64,000 nucleotides of DNA from Sulfurimonas sp. HSL3-7. Its GTDB lineage: Bacteria; Campylobacterota; Campylobacteria; Campylobacterales; Sulfurimonadaceae. Position 1 is the first letter of the stretch, and the number at the start of each line of letters is the position of its first letter. Location of the stretch: positions 2,604,001 through 2,668,000 of the forward strand of contig NZ_CP147919.1 of assembly GCF_039645985.1 (NCBI RefSeq), given 5' to 3'. Positions 25,787-32,567 of this stretch are shown here, one piece after another. A model generated the notes under the pieces. That model did not search any database, was not told where the DNA came from, and saw nothing but the letters and a program-made list of their open reading frames with translations. Made by a program: the position numbers and the translations under genes.

Positions 25787-26076
25787 AGCCCGTACGAGAT
25801 CTCGATCTCGCCCTCTTCGCAGCGTACTTCGCATTGGCACATAAGGCGCAGCTCTCTGACATTGCCGCCGAGAATCCCGAGTATATGCAGCTCTTTATCG
25901 CTTTTCGTATTCAATTTGTCCATCCCCGATGTCACATGGGCGATGCAGGTTCCGCAGTCACCGACCCGGCATCCGAACTCCATCGCTGCGCCGGACTTCA
26001 GTGCCACCTGACGCATGGTTGTCCCAAGAGGAACTTTGACCTTGATGTTGTCATTTTTTAAAAAAACCGTAACCAT
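25783..26076 (-). CDS. [2Fe-2S] ferredoxin of the flavodiiron-nifQ unit
   Basis: The plant-type ferredoxin fold shows as MVTVFLKNDNIKVKVPLG, then GCRVGDCGTC and a distal MCQC, giving the Cx4-5CxxC...C cluster ligands. ATG 26076 is preferred to ATG 26085 because GAGG lies 9 nt before it but touches the earlier ATG. The product is 97 residues. It is first in the unit and could supply electrons to the flavodiiron protein or to cofactor synthesis. A sigma-54-like site lies upstream. Confidence 0.88.
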   Translation of the reverse strand: MVTVFLKNDNIKVKVPLGTTMRQVALKSGAAMEFGCRVGDCGTCIAHVTSGMDKLNTKSDKELHILGILGGNVRELRLMCQCEVRCEEGEIEISYGL

Positions 26077-26105
26077 TAAAGACATCCTCGTTATGCAGAT
26101 ATGAA

Positions 26106-26121
26106 TGCATTTTTTGTTCTA
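26106..26121 (-). promoter_or_regulatory. sigma-54-like promoter of the fdx-flavodiiron-nifQ unit
   Basis: Minus strand TAGAACAAAAAATGCA: G at position 3, AC at 5-6, purine at 7 and TGCA at 13-16, the spacing of the -24/-12 elements (consensus TGGCACG-N4-TTGCW). The -25 G and -23 C are not kept. The site lies about 30 nt before the start codon. See the promoter-series finding. Confidence 0.5.
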
Positions 26122-26204
26122 TTAGCAGTTTTTTATGCTTGTGGGGATGATTTTTACGATATTTGATGATAAAGAGTCCTTGCTCACTTGTAATTTTGAC
26201 TGTT

Positions 26205-26310
26205 CAACTTTTTTTGAATGTTTTTGAATAGAGGTTATGTCACTTTTTACGATTCGTCATTTTCGGAGAAACATCGCTATGCGAGCGGTACCCTTGTTTT
26301 CACAGAAATG
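26205..26310. repeat. mosaic of short dispersed-repeat pieces
   Basis: 26205-26250 (TTTTTTTGAATGTTTTTGAATAGAGG and on) is the opening of repeat R2, repeated again at 26420. 26262-26300 (GAGAAACATCGCTATGCGAGC and on) matches the inner end of repeat R1. The pieces are joined without coding sequence. Confidence 0.7.
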
Positions 26311-26340
26311 TCAGCAAGCTGAGCGTTATACTCATTTTGG

Positions 26341-26411
26341 TGACTCTCTGTATTGTGCTGTTGGCACTTAAGTACCGCCCTGCATTACACTTTAGTGTTT
26401 TATTCTTTTGT
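26341..26411 (+). repeat. repeat R3, inverted relative to its copy at 45155-45225
   Basis: About 71 bp (TGACTCTCTGTATTGTGCTG and on) is the reverse complement of 45155-45225 with few changes; a shorter relative is at about 37533-37570. It includes ACACTTTAGTGT-type palindromic sequence. No coding potential is seen. Confidence 0.75.
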
Positions 26412-26419
26412 TAGCCCAA

Positions 26420-26825
26420 CTTCTTTTGAATGTTTTTGAATAGAGGTTATGTCACTTCTGCCGGAATTAATGCTCTGACGCATCACAACATCAACTTCTC
26501 TGACATTCTATATTGTGTAGAAAATCTGATGTTACGTGCAATGAGGCGTAGCCGAATTGTAAAAGCGTAAGCTTTTAGTCTCAAATAGATGCGTCACCCC
26601 CTGGCTCTTTTTCGAAAAATCTGCAGAACTGACTGGAACTCTCTTTTTCACGTTAAGAAAATCACTTTGTCTGAGCGTAGCGAGTTAGGGATTTTTAGTG
26701 AAAAAGAGAGTGTAAGGAAGGTACCCGGTAGCCTGTCGGGCCGTGACCAAAGGAAATGCCCTCAGGTAAAGCCTTTTCGAGAGCTTTTTTGTTTCTTTTT
26801 TTGCGGAAAAAAAAAGAAAAAGTAT
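26420..26825. repeat. dispersed structured repeat R2, copy A
   Basis: About 400 bp shared with 37030-37600 and 44168-44662. Conserved landmarks are GTCACTTCTGCCGGAATTAA, GAGGCGTAGCCGAATTGTAA, CGAAAAATCTGCAGA and GAGAGCTTTTTTG. It contains a perfect 14-bp inverted repeat, ACTCTCTTTTTCAC 26638-26651 and GTGAAAAAGAGAGT 26698-26711. The reading frames crossing it are not conserved between copies, so it is treated as non-coding. It fills most of the 930-bp gap between the ferredoxin and the 27013 gene. Confidence 0.85.
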
Positions 26826-26879
26826 GGTCGATAAAGCTCATGACTTTTGACATCGTCGTCACAATATATCTAAGTTACC

Positions 26880-26985
26880 AACTTCTTTTGAATGTTTTTT
26901 GATAGTAGTGTTATCAGTTTTACGACTCAGAATTTTCAGAGAAACATCCCTTCGGGAACGGTACTCTTGTTTTGTGTAAAAGTTT
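26880..26985. repeat. short R2/R1 mosaic
   Basis: 26880-26920 repeats the R2 opening (TTCTTTTGAATGTTTTTTGATAGTAG) and 26933-26975 is a diverged R1 end (GAGAAACATCCCTTCGGGAACGGTACTCTTG). It lies directly before the end of the 27013 gene. Confidence 0.65.
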
Positions 26986-27012
26986 ATAGTTCGTCACAAG
27001 TGTCGTAACGAA

Positions 27013-27336
27013 TCAGCTTCTCCGCCCGTACATCAGACGGAGGTAGTCATGAATATCGCTCAGGAAAAACCTCCGGTTGTCCCGCTCTTCGAAATGGCCT
27101 ACCCAGCCGGCATCACCCTCGAGGACCTTCCGGCTCGGACGGACAAACTCGTTATAGGGCAGTTCTGCCTTAAGCGTACCGCAATTGTTGATCGCATCGA
27201 CCACCGCATCGAACAGCGTGTCGAGACTCTCCACATCATCACCCAGATAAAGGTTACCGTCTTTCTGAAAAAAACGGTAGATATTCAATATTTTCAGGGC
27301 CTCTTTATTCTCATCTTTTTTCATTTTAACATTCAC
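27013..27336 (-). CDS. hypothetical protein, last gene of the peroxiredoxin-SagB unit
   Basis: A GTG start at 27336 follows AAGGAG by 8 nt, 12 nt after the SagB-type gene. The 107-residue protein is soluble, with an N-terminal basic helix, an acidic helical middle (DDVESLDTLFDAVVDAINN) and a C-terminal FFLSDIHDYLRLMYGRRS. I do not recognise a family. Its place in a unit with a sigma-54-like promoter beside nifA suggests a nitrogen-fixation accessory role. Confidence 0.7.
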   Translation of the reverse strand: MNVKMKKDENKEALKILNIYRFFQKDGNLYLGDDVESLDTLFDAVVDAINNCGTLKAELPYNEFVRPSRKVLEGDAGWVGHFEERDNRRFFLSDIHDYLRLMYGRRS

Positions 27337-27348
27337 GAAAACAACTCC

Positions 27349-28581
27349 TTATGTTCTTTCGACTCCTAATACACCCACATAGACAATAGCCTGCTGCGTA
27401 CCCAGGAAGGTCTGCAGCTTCTTGTCGTAAAAAGCCCCTATCCCGGTAAAACCGGCATCCATGGCGGCGGCCTCGAGATAGAGGCGCTGCGCGAACAGCC
27501 CCGCAGAGATCAATTCGCCCGAGCCGAAGGTTTCGGCCGTAAACACCATGATGACCGCGCCATCTTTGACAAAACGCTGATCGACCAGCAGTGCCGCCGC
27601 ACGATCGGCGAAATCGCCCTCTTTGAGCAATTCGCCCTCTTTGTAGACCCCTTTATTAAGGCTCTTGCTTTGCAGCACGACGGCGAAACTCTCCAGCGGC
27701 TTTGGCGGTTGCATCAGACAATGCATAAAGTGTTCAAACTGCGCTGTTTCAAGTGGTTCCGGTGAGAAAAGGCGGGCCGAACGCCGCTTTATGATGCTCG
27801 TTTCATCAACGACCGGCATCGTGATGTCACTGCGGCTCGCAAAGGGAGGTTCCTCTGCTATCTGCAGCGCTATCGTCCCTTTCGTATCGCAATAATCCGT
27901 CGGGGCGACCTCCATCAGTCCCCCCTTCATCGCTTCGGCGTCCCGCTCCGTCTCTTGGCCGATCGCGACCGCCGCGGCAGCAAACTCCTGCCCGCCGAAC
28001 CCCATCGTGCGGTTAAGACAATCGGCGTCGAAACCCGACAATATTGTCGCGGTGTGTCCGCCGACGGCTGCCGAGGCACAGACGGCACCCACCTGGTGCC
28101 CGGCATCCATATAGCAGTAACGCAGTGCCCGGTCGCCGTATTTCCACTCCGAACGAAACGGGACAACACTGACGACAAAGAGCATCCCCTCAAACCTCTT
28201 CTGCATACCGAGCGCCGGTTCCAGACCGTCGCGTTCGATCTCGCGTATCAGTACCATGGCGTTAGCACCGGCATCGACATGATAGATACCGCTCAGAACC
28301 CCTTTGACACCGCGAATCTGGACATAGAGCTCAACGGGATGGAGATTCCCGGCAGAGGGGGTGTTGAGCCGGAGATAAGGCTTGCTGCCGACAACACCCT
28401 CAAAGGTGACCATGCGCGATAGTTCCGCCCTGCGCAACGCCGGATTGGTACCGAAAGGATAACGGAAGAGAAACTCGGGATAGTGTTTAAAAACGGAGGG
28501 CTGGGACGCCCAGTCGATGTAGCCGCTGAGGCGTGCTACCCGCATAGGCGTCAGCGCCGTGGCGTCGTAGGCCTCATGCAT
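27349..28581 (-). CDS. SagB-type nitroreductase-family oxidoreductase
   Basis: The start is ATG 28581 (MHEAYDATALTP), overlapping the ankyrin gene end by 8 nt. The 410-residue protein has two nitroreductase-like halves: about residues 60-215 with RLNTPSAGNLHPVELYVQIR and MDAGHQVGAVCASAAV, and about 255-405 with IIKRRSARLFSPEPLE and FAQRLYLEAAAMDAGFTGIGAF. That duplicated FMN-reductase layout is typical of SagB-type proteins. The substrate is unknown. Co-transcription with a peroxiredoxin and ankyrin protein suggests a redox role in the nif regulon. Confidence 0.82.
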   Translation of the reverse strand: MHEAYDATALTPMRVARLSGYIDWASQPSVFKHYPEFLFRYPFGTNPALRRAELSRMVTFEGVVGSKPYLRLNTPSAGNLHPVELYVQIRGVKGVLSGIYHVDAGANAMVLIREIERDGLEPALGMQKRFEGMLFVVSVVPFRSEWKYGDRALRYCYMDAGHQVGAVCASAAVGGHTATILSGFDADCLNRTMGFGGQEFAAAAVAIGQETERDAEAMKGGLMEVAPTDYCDTKGTIALQIAEEPPFASRSDITMPVVDETSIIKRRSARLFSPEPLETAQFEHFMHCLMQPPKPLESFAVVLQSKSLNKGVYKEGELLKEGDFADRAAALLVDQRFVKDGAVIMVFTAETFGSGELISAGLFAQRLYLEAAAMDAGFTGIGAFYDKKLQTFLGTQQAIVYVGVLGVERT

Positions 28582-29008
28582 GCCGCAGCTGTCTGAAGAC
28601 AGTACGGTTGACCGCATAATCGATGGCAGAGAAGCCGTCGACGTTCTCTAGGCTTTTGTTCGCACCGAGGGCGATCAGCATTTTCACGCTGTTGAGCTTA
28701 GAGGCTGAGACCGCATACATCAGAGCCGTCTCCCCCTCTTCATTGACATCGTCAATGTCGGCGCCCGCCTCGACAAGCATCCTGATAATAGCAGGGTTGT
28801 CCGCATAGCAGGCGTTGAACAGTACCCCATTGTAATCGTTGTTGACCGCATAGAGATCGACGCCGGCGGCAATGAAGAGGGCAACCATCTTTTCGTCGCC
28901 CTCGAGTGCCGCCTGCAGCAATGGGGTATTGCCGTTAAAACCGCGCGATTCGATATCGTCGACCGCGAAACCGCGCTCTTTCAACCAACTGTTGGATCTG
29001 TCAACCAT
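28574..29008 (-). CDS. ankyrin repeat protein
   Basis: The start is ATG 29008 after AAGGAGTCTCTT. The 144-residue protein has about four ankyrin repeats (NGNTPLLQAALEGDEKMVAL, NGVLFNACYADNPAIIRMLV, EGETALMYAVSASKLNSVKM, DGFSAIDYAVNRTV). Ankyrin repeats bind partner proteins. It lies 13 nt after the peroxiredoxin-like gene and overlaps the SagB-type gene. Ankyrin proteins occur near catalase or peroxidase genes in other bacteria. Confidence 0.88.
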   Translation of the reverse strand: MVDRSNSWLKERGFAVDDIESRGFNGNTPLLQAALEGDEKMVALFIAAGVDLYAVNNDYNGVLFNACYADNPAIIRMLVEAGADIDDVNEEGETALMYAVSASKLNSVKMLIALGANKSLENVDGFSAIDYAVNRTVFRQLRHA

Positions 29009-29021
29009 AAGAGACTCCTTA

Positions 29022-29570
29022 TTAAACAGACATCCACTCTTCGTGGGTGTGGCCAGTCTTCTTTTCACTGATAAGCTTGTCAACCACCTCGATACACGCC
29101 TCGTAATCGACTTCATCAACAACCTCCGGTACCAGCTCTTTGTACGCTACCAGACCGTCACGGTCGATAACGTAGACCGCACGGGCAAGCCTGTCTTTGA
29201 GTTTGCCTTCCGATATAAGAAGACCGTATTTTTTGGCAAAGTTACGGTCCGTATCCACCACCAACTCCGCACCGTCAATTCCCTCGGTCGCAGCGTACTC
29301 TTTGACAAAGTCGATATCGTCCGTCGTGATCATCACCGTCGAAAGTTTCTTATACTTTTTGACCAGATCATTAAACTTTTTCGCCCCGAGGGAACAGACC
29401 TCTGTCTTGAGCGACGGTATCGCGATCAACAGTTGTGTCGTCGGCGCGATCATGCCGATCACGTTTTTTGTACCGTCAAGTTTTGTAATACGTGCTGCCG
29501 GAGCCTCCGAACCTATCTTCACCTCTTTGCCCAACAGGGGCGTCGGCGTTCCGTGTACTGTTATCTGCAT
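29022..29570 (-). CDS. Tpx-like peroxiredoxin, atypical
   Basis: The 182-residue protein aligns with thiol peroxidase (Tpx) at both ends: MQITVHGTPTPLLGKEVKIG, then SLKTEVCSLGAKKFN where Tpx has its peroxidatic cysteine, then YGLLISEGKLKDRLARAVYVID and KELVPEV. The resolving cysteine of Tpx (near residue 95) is absent, and a C-terminal tail (EKKTGHTHEEWMSV) is added. It is probably a 1-Cys or otherwise specialised peroxiredoxin. It is first in its unit, divergent from nifA, behind a sigma-54-like site. Confidence 0.82.
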   Translation of the reverse strand: MQITVHGTPTPLLGKEVKIGSEAPAARITKLDGTKNVIGMIAPTTQLLIAIPSLKTEVCSLGAKKFNDLVKKYKKLSTVMITTDDIDFVKEYAATEGIDGAELVVDTDRNFAKKYGLLISEGKLKDRLARAVYVIDRDGLVAYKELVPEVVDEVDYEACIEVVDKLISEKKTGHTHEEWMSV

Positions 29571-29605
29571 AATTACCTCGTTATCATAATATTTACATAC
29601 CGATA

Positions 29606-29621
29606 TGCATAAACCGTACCT
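29606..29621 (-). promoter_or_regulatory. sigma-54-like promoter of the peroxiredoxin unit
   Basis: Minus strand AGGTACGGTTTATGCA keeps the -25/-24 GG, the ACG and the TGCA at correct spacing. Only T to A at position 1, C to T at 4 and T to A at 12 differ from TGGCACG-N4-TTGCA. It lies 36 nt before the start codon and is among the best matches in the window. Confidence 0.6.
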
Positions 29622-29704
29622 GACAGTGTGGGTGATATTGGCTATTTTTTATACACTTTCCAGCGCCAAAATATACCACACAGGTATATACTTTCAGGAT
29701 ATTA

Positions 29705-31351
29705 ATGGGAGACCGCATGATGAATAGAATCAATATTCCCGACAATCCGGAGTGTCAAACCTGCTCGCTCACCTTTGCCTATAAAGAGATCGAACTCCTT
29801 TATGAGATCGCAGTGGAACTGGCCAGTACGACAGACATCGAGGGGACAATCGAACAGGGGATGCGCCTGCTGAAACGCCACGGTTACCTTGACCGCTGCG
29901 CCCTCTTCATTCTAAACGACGACAAAACCGCACTGGAGCTTTTCGCTTCCATCGACCTCTCCCAGCAGCAGCGGATGATGGCTGTCTATAAACTGGGGGA
30001 AGGGGCGACGGGCCTCGCCGCGCAGAGCGCCGAACCGGTGGTGATTGAGAATATCCACAACAACATCAACTACCTGAACAAAATGGGCAGTATCAACACC
30101 ACCTCAGTCTCCTACATCGCGGTACCCCTGCTTCAGGACGACGGCGTCATCGGGGTCATCTCGGCCAACATCGGGGCCAATGCGCCGCTCAATTTCGACG
30201 ATATCGTCCGCATGCTGACCATCGTCGGTTCCCTCTTTGCCGGCACACTGGCCACCCAGCGCCGTTTCGCCAAAGAGAAGGAGGAGCTGACCGAGCTCAA
30301 GACCTACTACCGCGACGAACTGCTCAGCGATCACAAGTTCGAGAACATCATCGGTAGAAGCACCAAGATGCAGCAGGTCTTCAGCATGCTCGAGACCGTC
30401 GCCCCGAGCGATGCGACCATTCTTGTTCGCGGAGAGACCGGAACCGGTAAGGAGCTGATCGCGACGGCGGTCCACAACCTCAGCCAGCGCAAAAACGGCC
30501 CCTTCATCAAGCTCAACTGTGCCGCCATCAGCGAGACCCTGCTCGAAAGCGAGCTTTTCGGACACGAGAAAGGGGCCTTTACCGATGCCAAAGAGACCCG
30601 CAAGGGGCGGTTTGAGCTCGCCGACGGCGGAACACTCTTTCTCGACGAGATCGGCGATATCACACCGGCTCTCCAGGTCAAGCTGCTGCGTATCCTACAG
30701 GAGCAGGAGTTCGAACGCGTCGGCGGGACCAAGACCATCAAGACCAATGTCCGCCTGGTCGCCGCGACCAACCGCAACCTCGAAGAGATGGTCAAAAAAG
30801 GGGAGTTCCGCGAGGATCTTTTCTACCGTCTCAACGTCATCCCTATCAACCTTCCGCCGCTGCGCGAACGTTATGAAGATGTCAAACTGCTCGTCGAACA
30901 CTACCTGCGCAAGTTCATGAAAGAGCACCGCAAACAGATGAGCCTCTCCAAACCGGCTTTGGAGCTGCTGCTTGACTACCCTTGGCCGGGAAATATCCGT
31001 GAGCTGCAAAACACCATGGAGCGCATCGTCCTGATCTGTCCCGAAGGGGAGATCATGCCGGAGATGCTAAACCATGTCCTACCGTTCAATTATCAGAAGA
31101 TGTCCATGCCGCAGCAGGCGGCACCTCAGGCACCGGCAGCGGCCGAACCGACTCCGCCGCCCGCGGCACCGCAGGCGGCCGAACAACCGGCCCCGATGAT
31201 GACCAAGGCCAGCCTCAAGGAGATGGAGAAAGAGTCCATCATCCAGGCGCTGATCGACAACCGCGGCATCCAGACCAAAGCGGCGGCCCAGCTCGGCATG
31301 ACGGCACGCCAGATCGGCTACAAGATACGAAAGTACAATATCGAACTCTAG
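29705..31351 (+). CDS. nifA: NifA, sigma-54-dependent activator of nitrogen fixation genes
   Basis: The 548-residue protein has an N-terminal GAF domain (about 30-185), an AAA+ domain with Walker A GETGTGKE 243-250 and Walker B LFLDEIGD 311-318, and a Fis-type HTH at the C-terminus (KAAAQLGMTARQIGYKIRKY). The sigma-54 contact loop reads GAFTDA at 290-295 instead of GAFTGA. A Pro/Ala-rich linker (about 465-500) replaces the cysteine linker of oxygen-sensitive NifA; CQTC occurs near residue 17. ATG 29705 has AGGA upstream; ATG 29717/29720 with GGGAG are alternatives. No nifL is adjacent. Confidence 0.93.
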   Translation: MGDRMMNRINIPDNPECQTCSLTFAYKEIELLYEIAVELASTTDIEGTIEQGMRLLKRHGYLDRCALFILNDDKTALELFASIDLSQQQRMMAVYKLGEGATGLAAQSAEPVVIENIHNNINYLNKMGSINTTSVSYIAVPLLQDDGVIGVISANIGANAPLNFDDIVRMLTIVGSLFAGTLATQRRFAKEKEELTELKTYYRDELLSDHKFENIIGRSTKMQQVFSMLETVAPSDATILVRGETGTGKELIATAVHNLSQRKNGPFIKLNCAAISETLLESELFGHEKGAFTDAKETRKGRFELADGGTLFLDEIGDITPALQVKLLRILQEQEFERVGGTKTIKTNVRLVAATNRNLEEMVKKGEFREDLFYRLNVIPINLPPLRERYEDVKLLVEHYLRKFMKEHRKQMSLSKPALELLLDYPWPGNIRELQNTMERIVLICPEGEIMPEMLNHVLPFNYQKMSMPQQAAPQAPAAAEPTPPPAAPQAAEQPAPMMTKASLKEMEKESIIQALIDNRGIQTKAAAQLGMTARQIGYKIRKYNIEL

Positions 31352-31393
31352 AACAACGTTTGCACACTCTTTGAAAAACAAGAGGAGCAGACC

Positions 31394-31513
31394 ATGTCAC
31401 TTTTTTACTACACCAAACCGGATACAAACCTGAAAGCGGATTTTCACTGCTGCACCCTGGGTGCGCCTCTCGCCTATTACGAGAGACCTGCCGCACTCTT
31501 CTACGGACTCTAG
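31394..31513 (+). CDS. 39-residue small protein downstream of nifA
   Basis: A frame of 39 codons starts at ATG 31394 behind AAGAGGAGCAGACC, 42 nt after nifA. The peptide is rich in Tyr/Phe and has an adjacent cysteine pair (ADFHCCTLGAPLAYY). No membrane span or known family is recognised. The good ribosome site and position in the nifA transcript argue for a real gene; the short length argues for caution. Confidence 0.45.
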   Translation: MSLFYYTKPDTNLKADFHCCTLGAPLAYYERPAALFYGL

Positions 31514-31820
31514 CGACCCACTGCCGTCGCGCCGGTTCGATCGTGAATATCTTCCCCCGCTGCATGTTTAGACCGCAGCACAGTTCAGAGCTAAAAACAG
31601 AGCGTGCTTTTAATTGAAAGCCCTCTGCGACAACTAAACAGTTAAAAGCCGTAAAGACGCTAAAATACAGCAATTTTCCGCTCTCACTTCACGCCGTTTT
31701 ACACCCGGATTTCGATTATGTATAGATCATGAAAACGATAAAGAAGCGGCGTTGAACACGGATCTTGTATCGATTCGCGGGCATCAGCTTCAGAGCATGG
31801 GATCCGGGTCTGCAGGGCCT
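31514..31820. other. convergent spacer between the nifA unit and nifT
   Basis: These 307 bp contain no frame with a credible start site and no repeat shared with the rest of the window. A CTAAAATACAG -10-like sequence occurs near 31660 on the plus strand without a gene behind it. No clear terminator hairpin with a T run was found. Confidence 0.5.
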
Positions 31821-32042
31821 TTAGTCGTCACCGCGGCTGATGATCTTCGCATTGACCTCGTTTGGAAGCTTCTTCGCACCGGGGGCGATAAACCAGACAT
31901 CTCCGTTGGTCAGGGTCACATTGCCGCCCCACTTTTCATCCGTGTCGAACTCAAGATCCGAAATGATCTCTTCCATATCTCTCTTTGCGATGTAAAAAAG
32001 GGTCTTACCCTCGTCATTCACGCGTAACATTACTTTTGCCAT
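31821..32042 (-). CDS. nifT: nitrogen fixation protein NifT
   Basis: The 73-residue protein has the NifT/FixU pattern: MAKVMLRVNDEGKTLFYIAK, KRDMEEIISDLEF and WGGNVTLTNGDVWFI. NifT is a small conserved nif protein of unsettled function. It is the last gene of the nifU unit, separated from the flavoprotein gene by the 74-bp hairpin array. An AAAAAAGGATAAAC ribosome site precedes ATG 32042. Confidence 0.9.
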   Translation of the reverse strand: MAKVMLRVNDEGKTLFYIAKRDMEEIISDLEFDTDEKWGGNVTLTNGDVWFIAPGAKKLPNEVNAKIISRGDD

Positions 32043-32065
32043 TGTTTATCCTTTTTTATTTATTT

Positions 32066-32555
32066 ACACGCTAAAGGAGCAGAGCCCCTTTAGCTTCGCT
32101 GGCCGCTGTGGCACTGAAGCTTGCCCCTTTCGGGGCAGAACACGCTAAAGGAGCAGAGCCCCTTTAGCTTCGCTGGCCGCTGTGGCACTGAAGCTTGCCC
32201 CTTTCGGGGCAGAACACGCTAAAGGAGCAGAGCCCCTTTAGCTTCGCTGGCCGCTGTGGCACTGAAGCTTGCCCCTTTCGGGGCAGAACACGCTAAAGGA
32301 GCAGAGCCCCTTTAGCTTCGCTGGCCGCTGTGGCACTGAAGCTTGCCCCTTTCGGGGCAGAACACGCTAAAGGAGCAGAGCCCCTTTAGCTTCGCTGGCC
32401 GCTGTGGCACTGAAGCTTGCCCCTTTCGGGGCAGAACACGCTAAAGGAGCAGAGCCCCTTTAGCTTCGCTGGCCGCTGTGGCACTGAAGCTTGCCCCCCT
32501 TTCGGGGCAGAACACGCTAAAGAAACCCGAAGCCGCTGTAGCGCTGAAACTTGCC
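32066..32555 (-). repeat. 74-bp tandem hairpin array, six copies plus a decayed seventh
   Basis: Unit starts (ACACGCTAAAGG) occur at 32066, 32140, 32214, 32288, 32362 and 32436; a degenerate copy begins at 32512. Copies are identical except for two extra C in the sixth. Each unit holds two hairpins: GCTAAAGG...CCTTTAGC with an inner GC/GC pair, and TGCCCC-TTTC-GGGGCA. There are no unique spacers and no cas genes, so it is not CRISPR. It lies between the flavoprotein gene and nifT, inside one transcription unit. Confidence 0.97.
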
Positions 32556-32567
32556 GCAACCGCATCG

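Noticed and set aside
26589-26834. Frames with similar peptides in repeat copies A and B (26589 and 37310), for example MRHPLALF / MRHRLALF
   Set aside because: The frames shift relative to each other after indels, end differently and have no ribosome site; the conserved feature is the hairpin-rich DNA.
32066-32555. Possible CRISPR array (regular repeats)
   Set aside because: Repeats are directly tandem with a 74-bp period and no unique spacers, and no cas genes are present in the window.
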